A stretch of DNA of 64,000 bases, from assembly GCA_963971305.1 (NCBI GenBank), contig OZ020311.1, forward strand, positions 2,480,001 to 2,544,000. Direction: 5' to 3'. The notes beneath the pieces are model-generated. The model had not been told where the DNA came from and ran no database searches. It saw only the letters and a program-made list of their open reading frames with translations. This stretch comes from Arcuatula senhousia (lineage: Eukaryota; Mollusca; Bivalvia; Mytilida; Mytilidae). This document shows, piece by piece, positions 37,201 through 49,200 of the stretch; the first letter of the stretch is position 1; each line of letters starts with the position of its first letter. Made by a program: the position numbers and the translations under genes.

Positions 37201-40200
37201 GAGAATACGTCGAACTATAGAATTATTCACACGGGTAGCACAATATTAAGTTAATAGCACAATATTTGGACGCAAATGTACAAGTTACAACGCGAATGTC
37301 ACTCTATTAGTAGTTTAGAAGTATTAAAAGTTAAAATCTAAAATAATCTTCTCCTGCCACCCCCCGTAACTATAAGCAGACATGCAACTACATCCACTAA
37401 TGCGTATATTTCAATGTATAGGGTTAGTACATATAGGTCTATGGCTAGTTATCTATTTGTGAAGCTCGTTCAGCTTCATCAGAGTGATCCTCTTTACGTA
37501 TATTTGGTGGCAGTAGGCTGTTGTTAATCGATCAATGTCCTTTAGCTGGCCATCTGAAAATAGGTTACAGTAGAACGATGAGTCCATAAATAGTTTCATC
37601 AGGGCTGTTTTTTCATGAAACACCTTGACCCATGTCTCTTTGCCAACAATTGCAATGACTTTTTGCTTAATTTTTAGAAAGCTGTCTTTCCTTAAATTGA
37701 ACAATGACGAACATTCAAATAAAATGTGCACAAGATCCTCCTCACCCACTCCACATATCAGACATATTGGGTTATCGGAAGTATTGAATTTGAATCTAGT
37801 AGATTGTGTCATGAAAGTTCCAGTGAGCATCCTACATTTGGTGATCCCTTTTCTGATGTCTACAGTACAGGGAGGTAATGACAGCCAAGTGTTATGAGCT
37901 CTACCAATCCTCATATTTTCTTTATTAACATATTGTAACGAAGACTTCGATTCCATCTCTTTTTGGAGTTTTAATGTCCATGCCTCAGCCAGTGCCTTTT
38001 TGCATACAAATTTCCACTTCTCTTTGGGTGGCATTTCTGACATCAGAGTTTGCACACTTGGCAAATCGTACAGGGACAGTATTTGACTTATTTTAGTGAA
38101 AAAGCTCGATGGGATGTGCTCAGATAGCATCAGTTGTCTTTCAGTTAGCTTTTGAATTGTAGCATTATCGCAGGTAAGTATATTATGGAGGAAGCTTAGT
38201 TGTCTTTTATGAATTTCCGCCTCAATAGGAAGTGCCCCCAGCATTAAGTGTACCATTGCTGTAGAGGTTCTAGTAGGCATAGATTGAAATCTACGTAAGT
38301 TGGACAGGTGAAATTTCGAAAGAGTTGATATCTGAGTTTGATTCAAGGGCAGAACTTCGATGCCATATAGCAGTTTTGGTAGGACGTAAGTCTGGTAGAT
38401 CTTGTAAGATACAGTTGGGTTAAGACCATTAGTTCCATGTACGCCGGTATTGATTAGGGCATAAAGTGTCCTTCTTGCTAGACTAATACGGTCCTCAATA
38501 TTTATCTCATTTTCTTTTGATTCAGATCTGATGATACCTAGATGTACTGTTTGATTAGTTGGTGAGATTTCAGAGTCGCCAAGTTTCCATGTCAGAGAGG
38601 TGTCTTTCTTATATTTATTCAAACTGATTGCTTTTGTTTTGGTTGGGTTAATTGTAACTCGGTCTTGAATTGAGTGTCTATGTAGTACATTTAACATTGA
38701 TTGGAGCTCTTGGTGGTTATTTGATATAAGGGCAATATCGTCGGCACAAGTTGGACAACCCACATACGTTTTTCCTAGACGGAGGCCTAAGCTTGCATGT
38801 TCTAGCTCCTTTAGGAGGTTGTTATTGTATATTTTGTAAAGATGTGTTGATAGAACTCCTCCTTGTCTGACACCTTGCTTAATGTGAAATGGTTCACTGA
38901 TATGGCCAGCCCATTTAATTTTGGAAGTGAGCCCATTGTATAAATCTCGGACAATGTTCCAGATTGCTGGTTGAATCCCAGTTTCATATAATTTATCTAA
39001 CATGATGGTATGATTCACTACATCGAAGGCTTTCTGACTGTCGATTGTAATAAAGAAAAGTGTCATGTTTTGCATTGTTGTTTCTGCTCTAGCTTCTGAG
39101 ATGAGGAGGGCAGCCAGCAACATAGAGAGACCTGTTGTAAAGCCAAACTGCAATGATGATTGGTCAAAGCATTCTTCTAATTTTGGTAAGAGGACGTATT
39201 CAAAAAGTTTTGTAAAGATTGGTGTAACTGTGATTCCTCTATAGTTATCTAGTAGTTTTGGATCCTTTGATTTCTTAAGAATAGGAGTTAGAATACCGGA
39301 TTTGAGATTTGCTGGAAAGGTGCCTTCATCCAATATTTTATTAAATATTGTAGTTATGACTGGGATGAGGATTTTACCAGAGTACCTCAGATGCTCTGAG
39401 CTGATACCGAACTCGTCCTGTGACTTTCCTGTGTTCAGTCTCAGGATTGCGTTCTCAACCTCTTGTTCTGAGATCTTACTGAGAGGTTTTTTGTCCTTGT
39501 ATAATTCCCTAATCAACGTGTGCCGATTCTCACACAATTCAATATATGTGTTGTCATAGCCTTTGTCTTTTGGTATGGATAGGTCTTCAAAGTATTTGAG
39601 GAAGCATTGCCTTTGTTCATCGGGATGGTAGTAGTCATGGTTGTTTTCAGTGATGCAGTTTGTTTGAACGTTTTGTTGACCTCGGTTTCTCCTGATTAGA
39701 CGATAGAACATATCGGTTGTTGGGTTAGCCATAATTTCATCATAAAAATTTTGCTTGTCTTGTAATTTCTCCATACGGAATTGTCGTCTAAGTTGACGTT
39801 GGGCTGTGACTTTCAAAGAGTGAGAAGGGCCATTTGTAGGTTTACCCTGGTTTGTCCATTCTTTGTATGCTTGCTTGCTTTTCAATAGCAGGTTTTTGGC
39901 CTTAGGAGATGCCTTCCATTTGGGTCCTTTTAGTTGTATAGTTTTTGAGGGAATAGGAAGCTTTTTGAATTCCTGAAAAGATGTTTTGAAGTTGTTCTCC
40001 TGTAGACGCCTTATGTTCTGTCATTTGCCTCTTTTTAATTTCATTTTGTAAGATATTTTGAAAGCAGTCTATGTCCATCTTTTTCCAATCATATTTTTGT
40101 ACTGACTGCTTAATGTTTGAAGATCTTTACTATTTTTCCTTTGCTCAATTATACAAAAAATGGTAAACCAGTCCATGTCGGGTCAGCTTCAGTCCAAAAA

Positions 40201-43200
40201 ATACTAAATTATTCAGCAGTCCCTGAAATATGAAAATGGTTTATTATTTTCATTGCTTAAGGGTCTTTACCTTTCTACAATCCATCATTCCACTTTCTGA
40301 TGAAGATTCATCTAGTAATGGCACAATACTTCCAAACATCTAGAAAAAAGACCTCAAATAGTTATACATGTAACAATTACACTTTACTGCTAAACATCTT
40401 AAAATACTGAATACTGTTAACCAGGATTTTTGGAGCCATCTTTTTTTTCCAGTATTTTCTGAATTTTAGTTCGCTCATCTATAAATTTGCGATTGTAATT
40501 TTATTGTCCTTAAGACTACAATGGAAAACAAATAAATTGATGCTGTTTAATTTTCGCGCTACCAATGTCTGTGTGAAAATAACGAAAATTAAACTGTCGC
40601 AAAAATTTCCCAGTTTATAATAACAGAAAATAAATGAAGCTTTTCCTAGGAAGTTAAGGTTCTGGCAATGTATTTTTTTTTAGAATGCATAACATGCATA
40701 AAGTAGATTTAAAGGGCATATTTAGCATAAAAATAATTTTACACCATAAAGTAAGTACTACAAGATGAAGTGACAAGCAAAAAGTAAAAGAGATATTATA
40801 GCATGTATTACTAGTAGTTCATTAAAGGTGTACAGGTGTAAAGGAATTAGAAAACAACAAGGGGTTGCACTAAGTCGTGCTAAGCATACCCCCACTCGAC
40901 TTTTCAGAAAACAGGATGTAGATGACTGACTTGCCCAGAAAGGGGAGGCACAGTACAATGCATCATGCTTAAGCTTTATACTTAATTAGAAATTAATCCC
41001 TTAAGTAGAAATTAAAAAATCTGTTCATTTTTTACCCTTTAAATAGTCTAAGTTGGCTCGGAAAACAGGAAGTATATGACCGACTGACCTGAAAAGGGGA
41101 GGCACGGTACAACTCATCATGCAGAATCTGTGTACCAAATTATAAATTAATCCCTTCAGTAGAAGCTAAGAAATCTGTTATTAAAATGTTTCCATTTTTT
41201 ACCCTTAAAATAGTCTAAGTCGGCTTGAAAAACAGGAAGTATATGACCGACTGACCTGAAAAGGGGAGGCACGGTACAACTCATCATGCTGAACCTGTAT
41301 ACCAAATTATAAATCAATCCCTTCAGTAGAAGCTGAGAAAAATGTTACGAAAAAATTTCCCATTTTTGACCCTTAAAATAGTCTAAGTCGGCTCGAAAAA
41401 CAGGAAGTATATGACCGACTGACCTGAAAAGGGGAGGCACGGTACAACTCATCATGCTGAACCTGTATACCAAATTTAAAATCAATCCCTTCAGTAGAAG
41501 CTGAGAAAAGTGTTACGAAAAATTTCCCATTTTTGACCCTTAAAATAGTCTAAGTCGGCTCCAAAAACAGGAAGTATATGACCGACTGACCTGAAAAGGG
41601 AAGGCACTGTACAACTCATCATGCTGAACCTGTATACCAAATTTAAAATCAATCCCTTCAGTAGAAGCTGAGAAAACTGTTACGAAAAATTTCCCATTTT
41701 TTACCCTTAAAATAGTCTAAGTCGGCTCGGAAAACAGAAAGTAGATCATGGACTGACCTGAAAAGTTGAGGTAATGTACATTGCATCATGCTTAAGCTGT
41801 CTACCAAATTTGATATCAATCCCTTCAATAGAAGCCGAGATATTGTACCGGACGGACAGACGGACGGACGGACGGACAAGGTGATTGCAATATAGCCCCC
41901 TCTCTTACGAGTGGGGGTATAATGACAGATTCTAGGTTCCCCAACCTGGAGTAGAAAAAATCTTAGTAGGCTTATTAGTAGTTAGATAAGCAACAGACCT
42001 AAAAATGCATTCCATTTTATGGTGACCCTACTTTAAGCTGCATACCAAATTATTGATAATTGCTGAGAAATGAGTATGTTCGGAAAGGGCCAAAAAAGGC
42101 GCTAAATTTCAAATTCGAGACAGCTACGAAAAAATGCAGCTAGAATGGTCATAAGACCCTATACTTTATAAAATGTCATAAATTGTGCATGAATTGTTTA
42201 CTTTCGTGAACAACAGACACCTTTTAAGTTAGTGAACTTCTTTAAAAATCGCTGTTTTTGACATACATGTATTTAGCCTCTTTTTCGGAAAAAAATTATG
42301 AATATAATGTTGGCCGCATATTCTGACCAAAATTATTTTTTGGTTAAAATATTCACTTTTAAGTCATAAATTAATAAACAAAAATCTATGATGGTCAGAG
42401 CATGCGGCCACTCTTGATTTTGGCACAATAGTGGTGAAAAGGGGTAAAAAATCGACAAAAATGAAGATTTTCCTGATTTTTCACATATTTAGGGTGCCAT
42501 CGAAGGAAATAGCACAATTATAATTGTAAAATATATGTATTCTGTGAGCTATTTTCAAAGCATTCATTAAGGTTTCTTGAAAATCAAAAATCAGCCAAAT
42601 TACAGGGCCATTTATAGGCCTTTGTGAACATACTCCTTTGTTATGAAACAAGTGATACTGGTGGACACCATCATTTCTATGCCTATGTCCATTGCAACAG
42701 GGGACAATAACCTCATTTCTAAAGTTTCATTACCAACCTGTAGTATAAAGGGTTTCCTATGAAGTATGTAGAATGTTTTACAGATGAACTGTATGGCTGT
42801 CACCAGTACAGGGTTTGGTTGGTTATTGCTCAGAGTTTTCAGCAGTGTCGGCATAATGTAGTTAAATCTGAAAAGAAACAATTTCTTTTAATCGATTTGT
42901 TAATCTTAAAGAAAAAATTAAGTGCATTTGTTAGAACTTTTGATCAACAGATTCTAAGATATATATTTCAAACTGGAAAAGCTACAAAATAATTCATTAT
43001 GAAAAGTTTAACTGTGATACATGAATCTCTTCAAAAATACATGCACATCCACATGGCATCGTTTAACAGTATAGGTTGATGCAAATAAGAGGAAATGTTT
43101 CTTTATTTCTGAAATTTCTTGGAAATTAAAGTTTGTTTTTGCCTACAAAAACGATTTCCCCCCCTCCCTCCCCCCCCCCCCCATCCCCAAAAATTTCCAA

Positions 43201-46200
43201 GTTCAAAAGGCCCTTACTCCCAAAAAAATTTGATGATCAAATTTTCATGGTAATATGCACAACTACATATGGTGTCCTTCCTATATACCAAGTTTCATTG
43301 AATTCAGTTCAGTACTTTCAGAGGAGTTGTGCTGACAAGATGATAAATGAGGATTTTCAGCAAATTTCTAAGTTCAAAGGGCCATAACTCCCACAAAAAT
43401 TTGAGGATAAAAATTTCCTGGTAATATGCACAACTACATATGATGCCCTTCCTATATACCAAGTTTTGTTGAATTCAGTTCGGTAGTTTCAGAGGAGTTG
43501 CGCTGACAAGATGATAAATGAGGATTTTCAGCAAATTTCTAAGTTCAAAGGGCCATAACTCCCACAAAAATTTGAGGATCAAAATTTCCTGGTAACATGC
43601 ACAACTACATATGATGTTCTTCTTATATACCAAGTTTCGTTGAATTCAGTTCAGTAGTTTCAGAGGAGTTGCGCTGACAAACTTTGTGACGGACGGACGG
43701 ACATGACAAAAACAATATGTCTCCCCACAAAAGTGGGGGGAGACATAATAAATTTACCAAGTTGAACTGTGATCACATAGGGACGTTGCAATAATACCTT
43801 TCCCACTCTATTTTTGTAACAATCAAAAGTTTGACAATGACGAACTTTTAAATACCTAAGCATGTGAGAAATTTTACATCAAATCATAAAACACCTGTTG
43901 TTATTTAAGATAAAAAATTGTCCAATCACTAACTTGATTTAATCAAAAGGTAACTACTATTGCTTGAAAGCAAATTTTGTTATCAGAAGGTAGTGTAAAA
44001 TCTATTATGACATTGATTCGCTCATAGTCAGCGACCTGGCTTACATAGGGAAGGATTTACTCTATTCCAAACTCACCCATTCATGGAGAAGATGTATTTG
44101 AAATGAATACTTGTGTTGATCAGAGAGGTCAGACAGAATCGAAGCATGGCTGAATCCTCACAGTGTAAAATGATACATCCATTGATGACATTGAGGAAAA
44201 GTTGAAGGTCATTTGACCAAGCGAAAGTACTGGTCATAGAACTGAACATTGTGGTCATTAACTGAAAAGATAAACAAATACATCCTCCAGTCCTCACAAT
44301 GAAAAATGTTCTATTCAAGGATGATAATGAAAGAGTTGAAGGTCATTCGACCAAGCAAAAGTACTGGTCATAGAACTGAACATAGTTGTCATTAACTGAA
44401 AAACAAAATCAATCAATCAATACAAAATAAAAGCAACGTAGCATGGTCAAACTTTATGTTGTAGAATTATGCATCCATTGATGACATTGAGAAACAGTTG
44501 AAGGTCATTCGACCAAGCAAAAGTACTGGTCATAGAACTGAACATAGTTGTCATTAACTGAAAAACAAAATCAATCAATCAATACAAAATAAAAGCAACG
44601 TAGCATGGTCAAACTTTATGTTGTAGAGTTATGCATCCATTGATGACATTGAGAAACAGTTGAAGGTCATTCAACAATGACAAAGTACTGGTCAAAGAAC
44701 TGAACATTTAAGATTCATAAAGACCTGTTTTTCGATACAATCTCGTTCAAAAATTAAATCAAGAAGTGACTTAGATTTAATTCAAGGATTTTTCCTTTTG
44801 ATTTTTGTTTTTTATCTTTTTAAAAAATTTTCTATATTCAGAATCTTGTCAAAAAAATTTATGTGACAGTCTTACCTTGACCCATGAATATTTATGCAGT
44901 GTATCCATACCATACAATTCCTGTAAAAGTTTATATAAAGAATAGAAAGCTCATCAAAACAGATAATAAAAGTACCTTATTACTTTTTAACCACAAAAGT
45001 TCATTCTCATTATACATGTACATGTATTATTAATATCAAATGAATTTGTCACTCCTACTTTATACATATACAAATGAGAGTGAGTCATATTGCTCATAAC
45101 ATTGGAATTTTAAAAAATTAATGATGAGAATGATACTTGGTATGACCTTAAAGGATTTAAGGATGCTCGCTGTTTTGGTATTTCTGTCATTTTTTCGGAA
45201 TCCTCTGGATTTTACCATCAAAATAGGGGTAAAATTTTTGCCCACGAACCCCCTATTTTCTTGTTATTAATGCCTTTAATATGTCATAAAGAGGTTATAG
45301 ACTACTATTTATTATGTCATGGGTTTTAACAGCTAAATAGTGCTAATGCTAAACCTATGAAAAAGTCAGAGACACCTTTTCCCGCCAAAATTTTAACGTT
45401 AATTATCTTGAAACTGAGGTCACTAACCTATCAAAATATTTTGCTCATTTTATACCTTTAACTATTATCTTTTTATTTAAGGCATCAAATTTGAAACCTA
45501 TTTATGTTCAATTATAGTAGCGAACATCCTTAAATCACAACAAGACCAATCATAGGTCAGAATTGTGTCACCTTTTCAGTTTTTATCTATTTTTTTATTT
45601 GCAAATAATGGGTAAGTTTAACATGCAAAAACATTAATTCAATAATATTAATCTTCCTCTAAATATATTAAGGTGTAAGTCTTCAATATCTTACAGTTTA
45701 TACTAAATTTTATGCCACTTCATGGGTCCATGTGATGAATTTAAATAAAAATCCTGTATATTGTACTAACTTGACCCCAATTTCCACCATACAGTCCAAA
45801 TTCTGCCTCTAGAGCTTTTCTGGGGAAAGATGGCAGCTTCAGGAATTCCTCATGAAGAAATGAGACATGATTTTGTAGCTGTAAAAATCAGAAAATAAAG
45901 TAATTTTAATTGTTCCATGTTTTCTGCACTGTTTTTTTATATTTATGGTGAAAGGAATAATGGCACATGCATTTTCAAAATTCTATGAAAAGTGTCAAAA
46001 ATGTAGGCATTTGAAAAAAGCTAACAAAATTGTGTTCTTATGAGCATGCAGTTGTTATCTGGGACAACAAAATTGTGATTATAAGATGCACAGTAATAAA
46101 GAATGACAGCTTTAAAGAATATTTAAATGTAAAGCAAATAGAATGTTTTTTTTTTCGTGATTGCTCAGTTAGCAGATTGTAGAACTATTACTGTCTACAA

Positions 46201-49200
46201 TTGCATGCACTATTACTAATCCACAGGTATTTCATTTACATTTTGTTTAACCTATACAATAATTTTACCTGATGTGCTGGGGTACTTTTTAGCACTGCTG
46301 TTGTAAATAAAACTTTTCCTATCTCTACAAATTTTAAAGTAAAAGCCTAAAAAGAAAAAGAAACTCAAATTTTAATCAACAGAACATGACTGACATCAGC
46401 GATTTAAAATAACAAATAACCCTATATTGTAGTTTCGTTGGGTACTAATTTCATGGTTGACAGCTAGTCAAAACAATAAAATTTCAATTAAGCGTTTATT
46501 CTACAATGATTCCTTATTTTTTACATTTTTAAAAGTGTTAATGATAAATTGTTGACAGACAGATAAATGGACAAACAAAGTTAAACCTACAGGGCGTCTG
46601 CATCTATGCAGGGTTCTAATATACATTTTTTGTATTGCATGTACTAAGCAAACCATTAGTTCTGGAAAAGGTTAATCAGAATCATTTTAATAATCATCGA
46701 CCAACCTACAGACTGGTAAAAAACTTTACAATGTTAACAACTTGGAGCAGTCTATAATATTTACCTGTTTATCAAGTTCTTGGAAAGCTTTATCGGGATC
46801 CATGTTGACTAGGCTTAGCTGTGGGTAAAAGTTACGTCGGAAAAAGTAAAAATCTCTGACATAGGAATTCAGATTGTGTATCTGATCTGTAAATATAGAA
46901 AATAGGGCATGTAATGGGACATTAAATGATACCCCGCCACGTTATAATATTCAAAGTTCATAAAATTTGATTTCAAAGTGGCCTATCTTGAAAACTGTTT
47001 TTCAGATCATGCTGGAAATTGAACTTGACCTGTATTTTATTGTACTGAATAGCTGTACAAAATATCATTTGAATCCCATGAAGCCTTTTCAAGTTATTGG
47101 TCGGAAGCTCAAAATTTCATGAAAGGACAAGATATGATAAGTGCTAAATTTGGCCCCCTTATTTACCATTTTTTTTAAATAATTGAACTGAAGCTAAATT
47201 ATTCTAGATGAGTTCTTAGATGAACAAGGTATAGTAAAATAATGTTAATTTTATCTAAATCTTGTTTATTACGTCACAGTGACGTCATCGAGTTATGTGA
47301 AAATGGCATTTTTGTGAAAAAGTGTAAAAATCATGCAAATTTTAAGTAGTTTTTGGCAAATTTAACTATGAGCCACACATAGTACCACAAAAATATTTTT
47401 GTGGTCTGTTTCTATATTAAAAATTATTATCTACATAAATTATTGTAGTGGTACTCTGTGTGGCTCATAGTTAAATTTGCTGAAAACCACTTCAAAATTG
47501 CAGGTTTTTTACAGTTTTTCACCAAATCACGATTTTTAAGCCTCTTTGGGTACTTATTTCAACACCATAATGGATCACTTTAAACAAAATAATGCTGATA
47601 TTGTAAAGTTTAACTAATTTTAAGTATATATCACATACTTTTAGCTCATTTTAATAATTTCAAAATTGGGGGGCAAAGTTGGGCCCTTATCATATCTTGT
47701 CCTTTGGTTTTCAAAGTGGCCTATCTCGAAAACAATTTTTTGGATCATGCTGGAAATCAAACTTGACCTGTATTTTATTGTACTAAACAGCTGTGCAAAA
47801 TATCATTCAAATCCTTTGACCTGTTTTCAAGTTATTGGTCGGAAATTCAAAATTTCATGAAATTTGATATTTCAAAGTGGCCTATCTCGAAAACTAATTT
47901 TTGGATCATGCTGAAAATCGAACTTGACCTGTATTTTATTGTACTAAACAGCTGTGCAAAATATCATTTTAATCCTTTGACACGTTTTCCAGTTATTGGT
48001 CGGAAACCTTGGGGGGACGGACGGACGGACAGACACCGAAAAAAACTGAGGGTATAACATAATACCCTGCCACTTCCTGTGGCGGGGTATAAAAAACAAA
48101 AAATTTTCCTCCGTAAAAAAACAAGATCTATGCTGCAAACCAAATACGAAAAGACTGCTAAGAAGTGTTCATTTCAACTAGAAATCACATATTGCTAATT
48201 GCAGTTTGACTGTTTTTATTATGTTTTTTGTTATGGTGTGCATTTCATTTTTTTTTAATAATGGAGACGATACCTTTATTTCTGGTAAAACATCAAGGCT
48301 CAAATGTTGTTTCTTTTAAACCAAATATCAAGATTCTGTGATTAGTAGTTGCTAAGAACCAGTGTTCATTTCAACTAGAGTTCCCATATTGCTGGTTGTA
48401 GTTAGGTTGGTTTAAGAAGGGGGTCTATCTGTGACTATTTCAGGGCTGGATTTGAATTATATGCATTTTATTTACACCATGGGCCAACTGCAGAACCACA
48501 AGGAGTGCCGAATGGCCTCATTGAAGGCTGCTGGCGGTTGTCAATTGTGGTTTTTCTAAATTGCCATTTAATTGTGGGCTGTGTCTCATACACTTATTCC
48601 ACATCTCATTATTTTCTTTTTATGTTTGTTTTTCTATATGTTCTGCACTTCATTTTTGTTTTTATTTCATATTGTCTTTTGTGTCTTATCATTTTGTCTT
48701 GGTCTTTTCAAACTTAAAATTTTTAATTGTCCCTTTTGTACTCCTTTACTTCTTTTAAAAGAAATGTAAAGGGCAAATAAACGTTCGTCAATCAGCACAG
48801 AGTATAAGGAATAAGGAACTGGTTACTCTTTGGGAGCACCTGATTTCACTATCATTACAGCTTTTCACATTTTTGATTGCTATACAGTCGTTTTGGGTTT
48901 TTTTGTGTGTTTCTTGTGCTGTTCTTGTTCATGTTTACTGGTTTTGTCTTTGCTTTGACATTCCAATGCCCCATTGATACCTCTTTGCTTCTTAGAACAA
49001 TATTTAATGCTGTCTTACTAGATTTACTGTCTACAAGGAAATATGATGGATAATCTTCCTCTGGAATATTAAAGAACTCAAGACTTTCTTGGAGGATCTG
49101 TGAAAACTGAGTGTCCTGAAAAATATACATAAAACTGACCTTGAACACAAACTGCAACTCAGCAATTTATTCAAAATGAAAATATCAACATACAAATTAG

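Noticed and set aside
37625..39559. Plus-strand ORFs across the LINE
   Set aside because: Antisense shadows of the reverse transcriptase frame.
48505..48769. Three overlapping hydrophobic ORFs
   Set aside because: T-rich intron sequence yields Phe/Leu-rich frames by composition alone.
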